From NCBI RefSeq assembly GCF_027943255.1, contig NC_072893.1, positions 113,211,784 through 113,275,783 of the forward strand: a stretch of DNA of 64,000 nt, read 5' to 3'. Below the pieces are notes generated by a model. The model was not told the origin of the DNA, ran no database searches, and was given only the letters and a program-made list of their open reading frames with translations. Within the stretch, counting starts at the first letter, position 1; each line of letters opens with the position of its first letter. The DNA comes from Anastrepha obliqua (lineage: Eukaryota; Arthropoda; Insecta; Diptera; Tephritidae). The position numbers were made by a program, and so were the translations under genes. This document shows, in pieces, positions 33,600-44,144 of this stretch.

Positions 33600-34425
33600 G
33601 TTGGGAATCGTTCTGAAGTCTTTAACTTCGACGCCTTGCTCGAACTCGTGGAAGCTGAGCCAAATTTGACAGCCGATATGATAGCTCAGAGGTTAAATGA
33701 ATCGCATGGAACAGTTCACAGGCACCTGGTTCAGTTGGGAAAGGTTTCAAAGCTGGGAAAATGGGTTCCGCATAGACTTTCCGTCGCCAACCTTCAGCAG
33801 AGAGTGAATGTGTGTTCTCAGCTGTTGCAACGGCGTGAAAATGAAAGTTTTTTGAACCGTATTGTTACTGGTGATGAAAAATGGGTCCTTTACAATAATT
33901 CTGTTGGCAAACGCCAATGGTTAGACCGACCCCCTAGAGATGGCCTTCATCTCCTGTCTATTTGGTGGGATATGGCCGGTGTTGTTTATTATGAACTTCT
34001 GGAACCAAACCAGACAAAAACTGTTGATTATTATTCCCATCAGCTATCAAACCTGAATGACGCACTTAACAAAAATCGACCGCCTTTAGTGAATAGACGC
34101 AAAGTTTTGTTTCACCACCTCATACCGCAAGGCAAACATTAGGCGAGCTGAACGAGCTCGGATGGGAGCTAATGCCGGATCCACCATACTCTCCAGATAT
34201 TGCACCTTGTGATTATCACCTTTTCCGTGAACTTCAATCCCATATGAATAACAAGAACTACTCCTCAAAAGAAGCTATAAAAAGGGAGCAGAGAATTAAA
34301 AATTTGCCTAAGCGTTGGGAAGACATTGTAAATAATGAAGGAAAACATATTATTGATTAATAAATACTTTAAGCATCTTTTTTATTAATTTAAAACCACC
34401 TTTAAAAAATGCACGAACTTACGGA
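33600..34425 (+). pseudogene. Mariner transposase, 5'-truncated and decayed
   Basis: A 168-codon frame (33636-34142) starts in the second DNA-binding helix region (TADMIAQRLNESHGTVHRHL), then KWVPHRLS, the first catalytic Asp in IVTGDEKWVLYNN, IWWDMAGVVYYELL and a region ending VLFHH. There a deletion of about 10-13 bp removes the HDNARPH box with the second Asp and shifts the frame. The downstream frame gives LGELNELGWELM, PPYSPDIAPCDYHLF with the third Asp, and IVNNEGKHIID. The 3' end AATGCACGAACTTACGGACT near 34407-34426 may be the terminal repeat; no left end is seen. Confidence 0.8.
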
Positions 34426-35031
34426 CTGACCTCATACTCCCAGTGCATCTGGAAGCTCTAGTCGTAAATACTATTTCTGAAATATCTCAACGAAAACGCT
34501 TTCAAGAAGGTGGCACAAAATTAATCACCCTATTGTGCCATTTAGGTTAAGAATAATTTTTAGGCTATTGCTGAAAATTAAACCATGGAGAAATTTTTGA
34601 AAAATCTCCTATTCATTTCAAAATAATTTACTTTTTCTGAAATATCTCGACACCCAAGGACCTGAATTTCTAAAAATTATTTTTAAGCATTTGCTAAAAA
34701 TTTTGACTGTGGGACTCTCTCTAAAATTTCTTAGAAAACATTGGCTGAAGTTTTTTTTGTTGTTTTGAAATATATCCGAATACTTAGGCTGAGTTATGGT
34801 TTTTACCCACAACACCTATCGGGCCCAAAATTAAAAATATTTTGAAGCATTTGCTGAAAACTTATCTGAGTAGCAATTTTTGAAGTATCTCACAACGGCC
34901 CCGTGTCCTTTAATTTGTTAAGACTACATCTGAATGCCACCTTTTAGATAAAGAATAATTTTTAAGCATTTGCTAAGACTTAGGCTGGGAAAGTTTTTTG
35001 AGGTATCTTTAGAAACTTAGGCTCGTTTATA

Positions 35032-36310
35032 TTAGGAGGTTGAACTAGTTTTAAAGGTGACACACAGATGGCGCTATTTATCACTTTATCGCGTTGGCAA
35101 TACTGAATATATATTCATGACAAAGCCTCATCCCTAGGCTTTGTTTATCAGTATCTGTCATTTCGCTGAAGTATAAACAACGCAGTGTTTTCGTGCTCCG
35201 AGTATGTCAACTTTCGTGCCGTCGAAACGCAATTTGCGGGAAGCTTTGTTTTTCTGCTTCAATTTGAAAAAAAAAATACAGCCCAAGCCCGTGAATTGCT
35301 GCAGGAGGCCTACCCAGACCATACTCCGTCGATTTCAACATGTGAGTACTGGTTTCGACGATTCAAAAGTGGTGATTTTCACTCCGAAGACAAGGAGCGT
35401 CTTGGCCAGCCCAAAAAGTTCGAGGACGCGGAATTGGTAAACGAGGACTCGTGCCAAACCCAAGAAGAGCTTGCTGAATCATTGGGCGTTGATAAATCAA
35501 CCGTTTGCAAGCGTCTAAAAGCGATGGGAATGATCCAAAAGCAAGGACATTGGGTCCCGTACGAGTTGAAGCTGCGCGACGTCGAACGGCGATTTTTTAC
35601 GTGCGAATTGCTGATCGAGCGACAAAATCGGAAGGGTTTTTTGCATCGGGTGGTGACTGGCAACGAAAAATGGATCCACTACGATAACCCAAAACGCAAA
35701 AAATCATGGGGTTTGCCCGGCCACGCATCAACGTCGACCGCCAAGCAGAATATTCACGGCAAGAAAATCATGCTCTGCATTTGGTGGGATCAGGTCGGCG
35801 TCGTATATTTTGAGCTGCTCCAACCGGGCGAAACAATCACGGGGGATCGTTACCGACTGCAATTGATGCGTTTAAGGCGGGCATTGAAAGAAAAACGGCC
35901 GGAAACGGTAAAAAGGCACGACAAGGTTATTTTGCAACATGACAACGCTCGGCCGCATGTTGCTCAACCTGTCAAAAAATACCTTGGAACGCTTGGCTGG
36001 GAAGTGTTACCCCACCCGCCGTATAGTCCAGACATAGCTCCCTCCGATTATCATTTGTTCCGGCATATGAGTCTCGATTTGGCGGACCAGCGGTTCTCCT
36101 CGTACGAGGCTACCAAAATATGGGTTGAGTCATGGATAGCCAAGCAGCGGCCAGAATTTTGGAGAAACGGCATCCGGAAATTGCCCGAAAGATGGGCGAA
36201 AGTTGTAGCTAGCGATGGCCAATACTTCGAATAAAATATTTTGTACCGTTTTTTCACAATAAAACCCCAAATCTTCGAAAAAAACCTTTAAAACTAATTC
36301 AACCTCCCAA
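35032..36310 (+). mobile_element. Mauritiana-type mariner, complete, 1,279 bp
   Basis: Inverted ends TTAGGAGGTTGAACTAGTTT and TTGGGAGGTTGAATTAGTTT (rc of right end) match at 18 of 20 and extend further to about 26 bp. TA flanks both sides (35030-35031, 36311-36312). The length is typical for mariner. It is the best-preserved transposon copy of its kind in the window, but its transposase carries two disabling changes. Confidence 0.92.
35204..36234 (+). pseudogene. Mauritiana-type mariner transposase, nearly intact but inactive
   Basis: The expected start is ATG at 35204, reading MSTFVPSKRNLREALFFCFN. A length change in a ten-A run at 35267-35276 shifts the frame; the remainder is open in the frame of an out-of-family start at 35185 and runs to TAA at 36234. 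Domains in order (numbering from 35185): paired helix-turn-helix DNA binding to about residue 130 (CEYWFRRFKSGDF, DKSTVCKRLKAMG, WVPYELK), then the DD34D core. The first catalytic position is VVTGNEKW, with Asn160 in place of Asp; the second and third Asp are D253 (LQHDNARPH) and D288 (SPDIAPSDYH), with 34 residues between them. The end LPERWAKVVASDGQYFE is as in the Mos1 group. The D-to-N change alone should abolish cutting. Confidence 0.9.
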
Positions 36311-36599
36311 TAGTTTTTGGAATATCTCGACACCAGAATCACCTTTTAGGCAAAGAATAATGTTTAAGCATTTGCGGTGGTAATATTTATAAAATTGCTT
36401 AGAAACATAGGCTGGATTTTGTTTTTTGGAAAATCTTCTTGCCAGCGTCGCCTTTTAGATAAAGTCTAGAAACTTTTTTTAAGTATCTCTAAAAACTTAG
36501 GCTGGTTTATTGTTTTTGAAATATCTCGACGGTCGCGTCACTTAATTCGTTAAGAAAAAATTTTAAGTATTTGCTTATGGGGTTAGGGCTAGTCAGTCA

Positions 36600-37720
36600 G
36601 AGGCCCGAAAAAATGATAATTAATTATAATTTTAATGATAATTTATAATAATCTTTTTTTGCTAGTCAATTGCTTTATTTTACAAAAATAAAAACATAAC
36701 ATTAATACATTTTGTTTCGACTTGACTTTAGCAAAATTAAAAAAAAAATAATAATTGTAAAAGTTAGTTTTCAAAATTAAAAATATGCCGGCTTCAGGAA
36801 ATATTTTTCAGACTTTCAAGAAAAAAACCGACAATTATTAACAAAAAATCGAAATTTTTGAAAAAAAATCATTCGATCAGGCGCGCAGTATAAATTTTAT
36901 TGAAATCTACCAGACGATTTCTAAGTTACACAGATCACCAGGTTCGAAAAGCATAGTTTTGAGAAAAACGCATTTAAGGTTGAGGTCTAAAAATTGCATC
37001 TCTTTGCGATTTTTTTTTTTTAAGCAAAAAATTAGTTTAGCACTGCAAAGTTTTTTCTATCTTTTAATGAACATTTAAAAAGTATAAAAAATTTTTGTGC
37101 TGGTTAAAATAAGTTGAAAAAAATGTTTAACATAGAAATTTGTAGAGCGCTGCAACGCTGGAGTTTCCAACTGGCGTACAAGATACAGCTCGTAATTATT
37201 ATCTAAAGCAAAAAATTCAAATGGATTTCTAATTATCATGATTTTTTATTCTATATGAACTAAGAAAACTCAGAGAAATTCCAAAATTTCAACTTTTTGG
37301 AGGTTTTAAAGAAAAAAATGCCTTTCTATAAAAAAAAATTCACTTCAACTTGGTATAAAAATCTTGAAAAATTTTTTTTCATCTATTTTGTTAGTTTAAA
37401 TAGAAGAGAATTTAATACTGAAGGGAATAAGCTATGATTCATTTCAAAAGGTTCATTCGTTTTTTTTTCATTCATGTACGCCAATTCAAAGAAATCATAA
37501 AAAGGAAAAGTCGAGAAAAGAAGATAAAGTTTGTACTATAGCTGTCCGGTCAAAGCGTAACTACCTAACGCTCGCCTACCTTTGGTTTTGTATCTACGGA
37601 AATATTTAGAATTAGGCTCTGTAACTTTGTGTGAATATTCTGAAATATATTAGGAATCGCTTAAAATGAAAAAAAAACAAATTGATTTATTTGACCTTAT
37701 AAACCAGGCTCCCCCCTTAA
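36600..37720 (+). mobile_element. TTAA-type non-autonomous element, right end clear
   Basis: Ends with AGGCTCCCCCCTTAA at 37706-37720, matching GGGTCCCCCCTTAA of the 30.6-kb MITE. Contains a GAGAAAAACGCATTTAAGG block like the AAACGCGTTTTTCTC word of its relatives, and the stretch 37140-37380 that recurs inverted at 24840-25080. The left end near 36585-36600 is uncertain. Confidence 0.45.
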
Positions 37721-38020
37721 AGTTTTGCTATCGAGCGTCGGAGCGTTAATTTGTTAATTGTTGAATAACTCGAAAAGTATTTTTCGGATTCACTTCATTT
37801 TTCACACCATAAATTTTAAAATATTATACTTTAAGAAAATGAAAAAAAATACAATTTTTTGAAAATTCTGAGTAAAATTCTTTGTAAAATGTATTAGAAT
37901 TTTTTTTTTTTGATTTTTAATTTTTTTTGTTTTGTGAAATTTTTCAATGATATCGTCATCTTTTTGGGTAAGAACAGCTTTGCGCATTTGCTGAAAGTTT
38001 AAACTGCACCAACGTCACTT

Positions 38021-38080
38021 AGGTGAAATGATTGAAGTACCTGCCCGGCACTCCCCAAGTAGCACTAAAACGCCAACGTC
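38021..38080 (-). repeat. LINE 3' tail fragment
   Basis: GTGAAATGATTGAAGTACCT, CCGGCACTCCCCAAGTAGCA and ACTAAAACGCC match the sequence at 60448-60505 that lies on the 3' side of a minus-strand LINE remnant. Only the tail is present here. Confidence 0.5.
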
Positions 38081-38084
38081 ACTT

Positions 38085-39510
38085 ATCAAACCCAAAATTA
38101 TTTCCACTACAAAATTTTGCTGTCACCTCTGCTTTACATACAGAATTTTCACCTTAATCTACCAGTTAATCCACTAGTTTTTGCTATTTGGCAAGTAAGT
38201 TGCCTAATTGTACCTCAATCACTTCATCATCTCGCCTTATGCGTTGTTGCTGCATGTTTCTCGATCACTCAAAGGGCTCTGCCACATATTTTCCTATGTT
38301 GTATGCGTACCACGGCACTTATCTGCATGAGCGCTTCTAGTCAAAACTTGCATACACAAAATCGAGGCGGAACACTTCTTTTCGAAAAACACGATAATCC
38401 ACTCAGGCACACGTTAAAATATAAACTGCCTTCTCGAGCAAAGCAAAACGGTACTTCACTAACCTACTGCCAAGTTCCGAGCTGCACCAGTTAGCTGTAC
38501 TAAGTAAATTTTTGAAACATACCACATTTAATCAGACAAGTGTACATCTAGCGGCATATACTCGTATGTATAAGTGCTTGTGTATGTGTGCATCTGTGTA
38601 CACGCTTTGAAATTCGTACTCTTGCATGTTTTTATCTCACTTCGCCAAGCGACTTTATCAGCTGTTTTTGCTAACTGTTCTGCTTACCTTAGTCTCGGCC
38701 AACTTTGAGTTTAGTTGTAGATGCGTAATTTAGTTATATTTGTAGCTGTGACTGTGTGCACACTTGAATTTAGATATCTTCCATTTGTTCATTACTCTGG
38801 GTATGTTTTTTTAGCGCATTTTATTTTTTCTGTTTTTTTATTTTTTTTCGATATATTTTTCTTCATTGTAGCTTCAGACACACTTGTGTAAACAGTTGTT
38901 GCTTTTATTGACGGTTTTCTCAACGAATTAATTCAAGTTCAAATAAATTCGATAGCAAAACATTTTATAATTATTTCGAATGAGTTGTACTTACATGCAT
39001 AAGAAATCGGCGTGCGTCTTTGGGCGCGTAAATATTCCCTTGAACTTAATACAAAAATTACAAAAAAAAGATAGAAAAGTGGGCGTTTAATTATAACGTT
39101 GGCTATTAATTTTAGGTCTTTTAAGGCACTCAATTTTCATAGATTTTGAGGCGGATTTGAGGTTGTAATTTGGGTTTTAAGAGCGAGTTTAATGTATGAT
39201 CGGCCGGCAAATCAATGTATGTACAGGCCCTGCAGGAAAATCCACCATCACCAAACTGGTACACTTCAAGTGAATTTAGAGCCAAGAGCTCAGTTTGCGT
39301 TTCATCTCTTTTCCTTGCAGGAATACTAATTACCTTCGCTGAATGATTTTTCCTACACCCCAGAACTGATGATTTTCTAATTTTCATGATAACTACATAT
39401 AGGTTTTTCTAATTGGAATGTGTGGATGCTGAGAGGCCATGACGAGTATGCTGTTTTGATCACCTAATTGTGGCGACGTCTGTCAAATATGTGGCCCATT
39501 AATCAGTTAG
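38085..39510. other. Intergenic DNA without a supported gene
   Basis: A 125-codon plus-strand ORF at 38117-38494 and an 85-codon minus-strand ORF at 39130-39387 have no recognisable domain or regular codon pattern. Confidence 0.4.
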
Positions 39511-39517
39511 TAAATGC

Positions 39518-39722
39518 GACCGCCGTAGCCGAATGGGTTGGTGCGTGGATACAATTCGGAGGCGCACTGGGGCAAAAAACACCAAATAATAGAAACAGTT
39601 TATTCTAGTGGCGGTTGCCCCTCAGGCAGGCAAATCTTCGGTGTATTTCTGATCAAAACGCACGCCACAAATATGAGAAGAAACTCGGCCTAACACCCAA
39701 TAAAGAGTGTAAAAGTCAATTA
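39518..39722 (+). repeat. tRNA-derived SINE, internally deleted
   Basis: Head CCGCCGTAGCCGAATGGGTT carries a good A-box; the B-box region is lost. The SINE core and the ending AAAGTCAATTA are present. The Helitron described next begins exactly at this tail. Confidence 0.8.
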
Positions 39723-40260
39723 TCTATACTATAAAGGGGAATGTCTGTACGTTGTCCGCGCATCACTACGAAACGACAACACCAAATGACGTAAAAATTT
39801 TTATACATTCATATTTTCACCCGATGAAGGTTATAGGCGTGTTTTTATGATGGAACTCCCTTCCCACAGCCCCCAAGCCGCGCCACCACTCTCATTCGTC
39901 ACTAATAATCGAATATTTGCTTAAATTTAATCTAAAAAATCTTAGTTTTTCCTATTTACCACTATTTATTGCACACTTTAGACTTCATAATCCACATAAG
40001 CTATTCAACTATGACTCAAATGCAAAGTTCAAAATGGTTTGAGATAGAAAATTAATAAAAATAAATTTGCTTAATATTTTTCTGATTGGTTGTTTTGATT
40101 TTATTCAACGAGGCATAGCAACGGATGCCGGGTATTGTCATATTATGGTTATTAATAAAAAAATATTTTCTATAAAATTATTGTTTGTAATTCTTTTATA
40201 TACATATCCTAAACCCCTCAAAACTACTCCTACGCGAGCGGGCCCGCCGGTTAAAGCTAG
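39723..40260 (+). mobile_element. Non-autonomous Helitron, 538 bp
   Basis: Starts TCTATACTATAAAGGGGAAT after an A and ends CTAG before a T, as expected for Helitron insertion between A and T. A 10-bp palindrome GCGGGCCCGC at 40238-40247 lies nine bases before CTAG, in the place of the required 3' hairpin. No Rep or helicase is encoded. The 116-codon ORF from 40067 crosses its end and is not real. Confidence 0.7.
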
Positions 40261-40486
40261 TATGTTTATAATTTTAAATTATAAAATATTATCATTAACA
40301 ATTCGATTGCTATATCTCACGCAGTTGACTCAAATTGGCCACCAAGTTCATATGGTATTACCTCGCCCGACATTATCTAGGTGTTATCGGAAGTCACAGG
40401 TCTATGTCGGTCTATGATATAATCCGGTGAAAAATAGCTCAACGTTGCCATCTCTCTAAAACTCGCAACAAACTATCATTCTCTGA

Positions 40487-40720
40487 TCATCCAATGGTTT
40501 CCCGACGATCACAAGCGAGTTTTCCGATCCTCAATTGCGGCAGTTTCGGTTGCATATTTTTTTTTACCATAGTCGCTGATATGAAATGTGCTTCGTGAGA
40601 AAAGCTAATTTTTCGAGCAAAATGTGGTGCATTTCGAGCTGCTCTAAGAACTGAGAAGCGACAATGAAGCGAATGGTCGTCTCCCTTCAACTTATGAGTC
40701 AATTCGTAAGCGAATTATTC
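40487..40720 (-). pseudogene. Possible IS630-like transposase fragment, opposite strand
   Basis: The minus-strand frame contains FARKISFSHEAHFISATMVK, close to the SDEAHF first-Asp box of the element at 28340-29600, with Asp changed to His. Only this motif supports the call. Confidence 0.35.
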
Positions 40721-40724
40721 GAGT

Positions 40725-41420
40725 TCTTTGTGAAAAAAACTGGCATCGGGCTGGTGGGTGAAATGTTGAGTTATTGAAATTGACGACGAGGTGATGTTCT
40801 ACGACCGAGTCGCACACTCTGCTATGGCAGCCATATTCTCGTCAGTGCCCAGTGTACGATGGCGGGGATCGTCTCGCGAACTTTTTGCGCAAACTTGATG
40901 CGTATTTGCAGCAGGTGTGACGGGTGTTTCATTTGGGCAAAAACTTCATTCTAAAAAACTCACTCTTTGGGCATTACAACATTGACTTTGGAAATAAGTT
41001 TGCAATATTTCCCAAGGTAAAGGGATTTGTTTAAACGTAAAGTGATTTCGTTGTGTGTCTGAGTTCTGCGGAGATATTAAACTAACTTTCTGTCAAGAGA
41101 TTAAAGCGGGAAAATTAAAAAAATAAGCAAAATACTATATCGTCTACCCTGTATATTCTGAATGTGACCCAATTTGAATGGTAAATACGGTTTTTACCAA
41201 TATTTCGCCTCCAGCGCCACCTAGCGATTATTACAGAAGTAATGTTAAATACTCTCCACTTCCTTCTTGTATCTGATGATACCGTGTTTACCAATTCGAT
41301 ACCCATTGGATTGGGTTATTACACCGGCACCTGAACTTGAGGTGAGAGATTCAAACAGATTAGCCGCTCAAACTGCTTTTCCCTAACTCTTGGCCATTTT
41401 TTTCTGGTTTCCACACATGA
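40725..41420. other. No recognised feature
   Basis: Sequence of mixed composition between two transposase relics. It may contain more of them, but no motif survives. Confidence 0.35.
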
Positions 41421-41439
41421 GCATCCCTGGATTCTAGTA

Positions 41440-41830
41440 GTGTGGCTATAGATCGAGCGATGTTAACAACTGAGTTTTTGGCTATTATTGAGAAAATGAA
41501 TATCACTGACAATTGGTTTCAACAGGGTGGTGCCACATGTCACACAGCCAACGAAACTCTGAATTCATTGAATATCAAGTTTTCCCAATCACATTATTTC
41601 ACTATTTAGCTGTTAATTGGTCATCTCGAGTATAAGATGTAACACCGCAGGATTATTTTTTGTGGAGCTATCTTAAAAGCAAAGTCTATGCGGAGCCAAT
41701 CGAATGGATTACCGCCTTAAAAATCAAAATCTGTGATGTGATAAATGAAATGCATCCGCAATTTTTCCAAAAAGTGATAGAAAATGCTTATGAAATAATC
41801 GACATCTGAAACCGAGGCCGTTGGTGATGT
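41440..41830 (+). pseudogene. IS630/Tc1-mariner-like transposase C-terminal remnant
   Basis: Frames read MLTTEFLAIIEKMNITDNWF then QQGGATCHTANETLNSL, where the second catalytic Asp has become Gly. After frameshifts follow PQDYFLWSYLKSKVY in degraded form and IEMHPQFFQKVIENAYEII-like residues. It belongs to the same superfamily as the element at 28340-29600 but to another subfamily. No terminal repeats are seen. Confidence 0.6.
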
Positions 41831-41959
41831 CTGTTCGATATCATTTTTCATCTACTTTTTTTAAGGCAATAAAAATTGAAATCATTTTCATTAAAATGTT
41901 TCTATTTTTTTTTTTTTTTTTTTTTGAGGAACAAAGTTTTTGTTGAAAAACCCGGTATG

Positions 41960-42600
41960 TAAGTCAGAATTGTGTGGTGACCTGGAATTTTTACCTGAAA
42001 AGACCCCTAGTAAAATTTTTAGAAGAATAATGGAAAGAAATCTAGAACATTTCAAAACTCTTCCGGCCTTCCAAATTGGTTTTTTGTGGGAGTTTTTGAA
42101 GTCGGGGTCAAAATGAGCCCTTTGGGTGGAAGCAAATGGGTTAAAGTGTGCTATGAAAATATTTTACGTAAAATTTTTTTCATTGGGGTACGGCGGCCGC
42201 CGTAGCTAAATGGGTTGGTGCGTGACTAACATTCGGAATGCACAGAGAGAACGTTGGTTCGAATCTCGGTGAAACACCAAAATTAAGAAAAACATTTTTC
42301 TAATAGCGGTCGCCCCTCGGCAGGCAATGGCAAACCTCCGAACATATTTCTGCCATGAAAAAGCTCCTCATAAAAATATCTGCCGTTCGGAGTCGGCTTG
42401 AAACTGTAGGTCCCTCCATTTATGGAACAACATCAAGATGCACACCACAAATACGAGGAGGAGCTCGGCCAACACCCAAAAAGGGTATAACCTTTGATTT
42501 TGCTCAGACATATATTTTAACCCTTTTCCAAAGAAGAATTTTCTAGAACCTTTTAGTCTTCTAACAACCTTAAAATTTCCATTTTGAGAAGTTTCTTAGA
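41960..42600 (-). repeat. Dispersed repeat A, copy 3, containing a SINE
   Basis: On the minus strand, CTTCTCAAAATGG...GTTAGAAGACTAAAAGGTTC (42530-42600) resembles 21880-21945. A second similar block lies at 42000-42120. The full-length SINE at 42192-42489 sits between them. Confidence 0.45.
42192..42489 (+). repeat. tRNA-derived SINE, full-length reference copy
   Basis: About 298 bp. A-box TAGCTAAATGGGTTGGTGCG starts at 42203, B-box GGTTCGAATCTC is at 42256-42267, a spacing that fits an RNA polymerase III type 2 promoter. The body contains TCGCCCCTCGGCAGGCAATG, TGCCGTTCGGAGTCGGCTTG and GAGGAGGAGCTCGGCC. It ends near AAAAAGGGTATAA. At least eight other copies or fragments lie in this window. 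It is not a tRNA gene: the cloverleaf is incomplete and the body is unrelated to tRNA. Confidence 0.88.
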
Positions 42601-42719
42601 CATGCTTTCCGATACATGAAAACTTTAGTAGGCTGTAAGAAAAAACAAAAAAAAAAAAAACCAGCTAGCGTTTGCAAATCTGTAGATTGTTTTATTACTG
42701 GATAGGTATACCTATATAT

Positions 42720-43970
42720 CTTCAGTCCGGGTGTGTTTCGGACCTCTCGCCAGAAGTCCGTTCCCTATTAACTCCCTCTATTCAGTAGCCTGATGGTTGG
42801 TTGGTAGAGGTGATATCTGAGTGACACATCCCAGACTCAATTAGCACAAACGGTGCCATTTTGGTACACCACTAGTAGAACCACTGCCGTCGTTTATTCA
42901 AACCATCTTGATTTGACTATAAATCTGCCTAAGTCATCTGTTTTCTTTCCTGCAATTTCTACCAAGTTGTTCATTGATAATTTCCCTAGCATTCTACGTC
43001 GTAGAGCACCTAGATCTGGGCATTCACACAGATAGTTGAAGACTGTCTCGCTAGAATCTTCTTGATTGCATCTTCTACGCCTATGATTATACGGCAACCC
43101 CATCTTCCTAGCATGACCTCCGTTAGGCTGATGGCCGTTTATTGTTGACGTAATTCTTAAGATGTCTGTTCTTGGCTTTCTTACCAGCTCGGAAGTTTTA
43201 GATTTATTGTGATCTGGCCACGTCTCCGTCGATATTTTGCAGGTATCGGTGTTGGTCCATTTGTCAACAGCCTGCTTTTGGAATTGCAAGAAAATCTCTT
43301 CTTCGCAGACGTTTCGGGGACAGCTTACTGACACCACTTCAGATACTCTAGAGGAAGCCCCTTAAATTTCCAGCGCTTCAGCTTTCTCATTTCCTTCTAT
43401 GTTCCTGTGGCCTAGTACCCAGATGAGAGTGATGTCTGTCGTACGTGCTAAGCCATTTAATTTTTGCATTGTCTCGCGATTTTTGAATTGGTTATAGGTG
43501 ACTTTAAAGCTTAGATGGCTGCATACTTCCAATAGTTGTTGCGGATGATTTCTGATAAATTCTGCAAGCTTGCCTTATCCCGAGAACCTCTGCTTGAAAA
43601 ATTCTATTCCAATTCCCCAGGCGAAAGGTCTTGGAAGTTTCGTGGTCTTTCGAATTTACATTCGTGCCGATGTCGCAATCCATCTTGGATCCATCGGTGT
43701 AAAGTGCGGTGGTATCTTCCTTTACTACTAAATTTAACTCCCACTCCTTTCTCATTACCTTAAATTCTAGTCTGAAGTCTAGAGTAGCGGTAATGTAGTC
43801 TGATGGATTGCCATTTAGCCTTCGGCTATCAAGAATTGTACTATGACCAAACATCCTAACAGACAACAACAATACCTGATGGCGGTATTTGCTGCTGTTA
43901 GTCATAGTTGTAAATAAATTGGTAGCAGGTTTAGTGTGACATTCAGTGTCTCTGCTGGACACGATTTAAT
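42720..43970 (-). pseudogene. LINE 3' part: RNase H and zinc-knuckle C-terminus
   Basis: Read from 43962 down: KEDTTALYTDGSKMDCDIG (RNase H first Asp), FQAEVLGIRQACR (catalytic Glu), then after a frameshift TLIWVLGHRNIEGNEKAEAL (H-x-GNE-A-x region) at about 43390-43450. Another shift leads to GGHARKMGLPYNHRRRRCNQ and the Cys-rich tail ETVFNYLCECPDLGALRRRM, ending in codons near 42894. This RNase H plus C-terminal Cys/His tail is found in R1/LOA-type non-LTR retrotransposons. The 3' untranslated part continues to about 42720 and has GTGCCATTTTGGTAC. The element is broken by at least two frameshifts. It ends 266 bp downstream of the guanylate kinase stop codon, in the same orientation as that gene. 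Confidence 0.8.
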
Positions 43971-44138
43971 AATTCCAGTTATTTCCGAACAGGCTAAAAT
44001 CAAGTACAAAACTTATGAGGTACTATCTCTCAAGTAGCATACCCTAACATTTTTCTTTCCGATGTAGTTGAGGTTGTTGCAATAATAATGAGAAAAACTA
44101 GCATTTTGTTTTAAACCAAGCGATTTTCTTTAAACATT

Positions 44139-44144
44139 TTTATT
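44139..44144 (-). terminator. Poly(A) signal for guanylate kinase
   Basis: AATAAA on the minus strand about 92 bp beyond the stop codon. A second AATAAA (44235-44240) overlaps the stop itself and would be too early to be useful on its own. Confidence 0.5.

Larger units (their letters stand above)
34440..36590. repeat. Diverged tandem repeat, split by a mariner
   Basis: Words such as GAAATATCTCGACACC, CACCTTTTAG(A/G)(T/C)AAAGAATAA, TTTTAAGCATTTGCT and ACTTAGGCTGG recur several times on both sides of the mariner at 35032-36310. Unit length varies because of indels. The copies at 34930-35030 and 36311-36560 would join without a gap if the mariner were removed. Confidence 0.7.

Noticed and set aside
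35185..35203. Upstream start codon for the mariner transposase
   Set aside because: Gives a hydrophobic N-terminus unlike the family; the ATG at 35204 in the other frame matches the expected N-terminus, with a frameshift after it.
38117..38494. 125-codon plus-strand ORF
   Set aside because: No domain, no splice or promoter context, composition as in neighbouring non-coding DNA.
41905..41930. Long T run as a terminator
   Set aside because: No gene ends here on the right strand; it is a simple homopolymer.
42200..42270. tRNA gene
   Set aside because: A- and B-boxes are present but the cloverleaf is incomplete and the sequence continues into a SINE body with many relatives.
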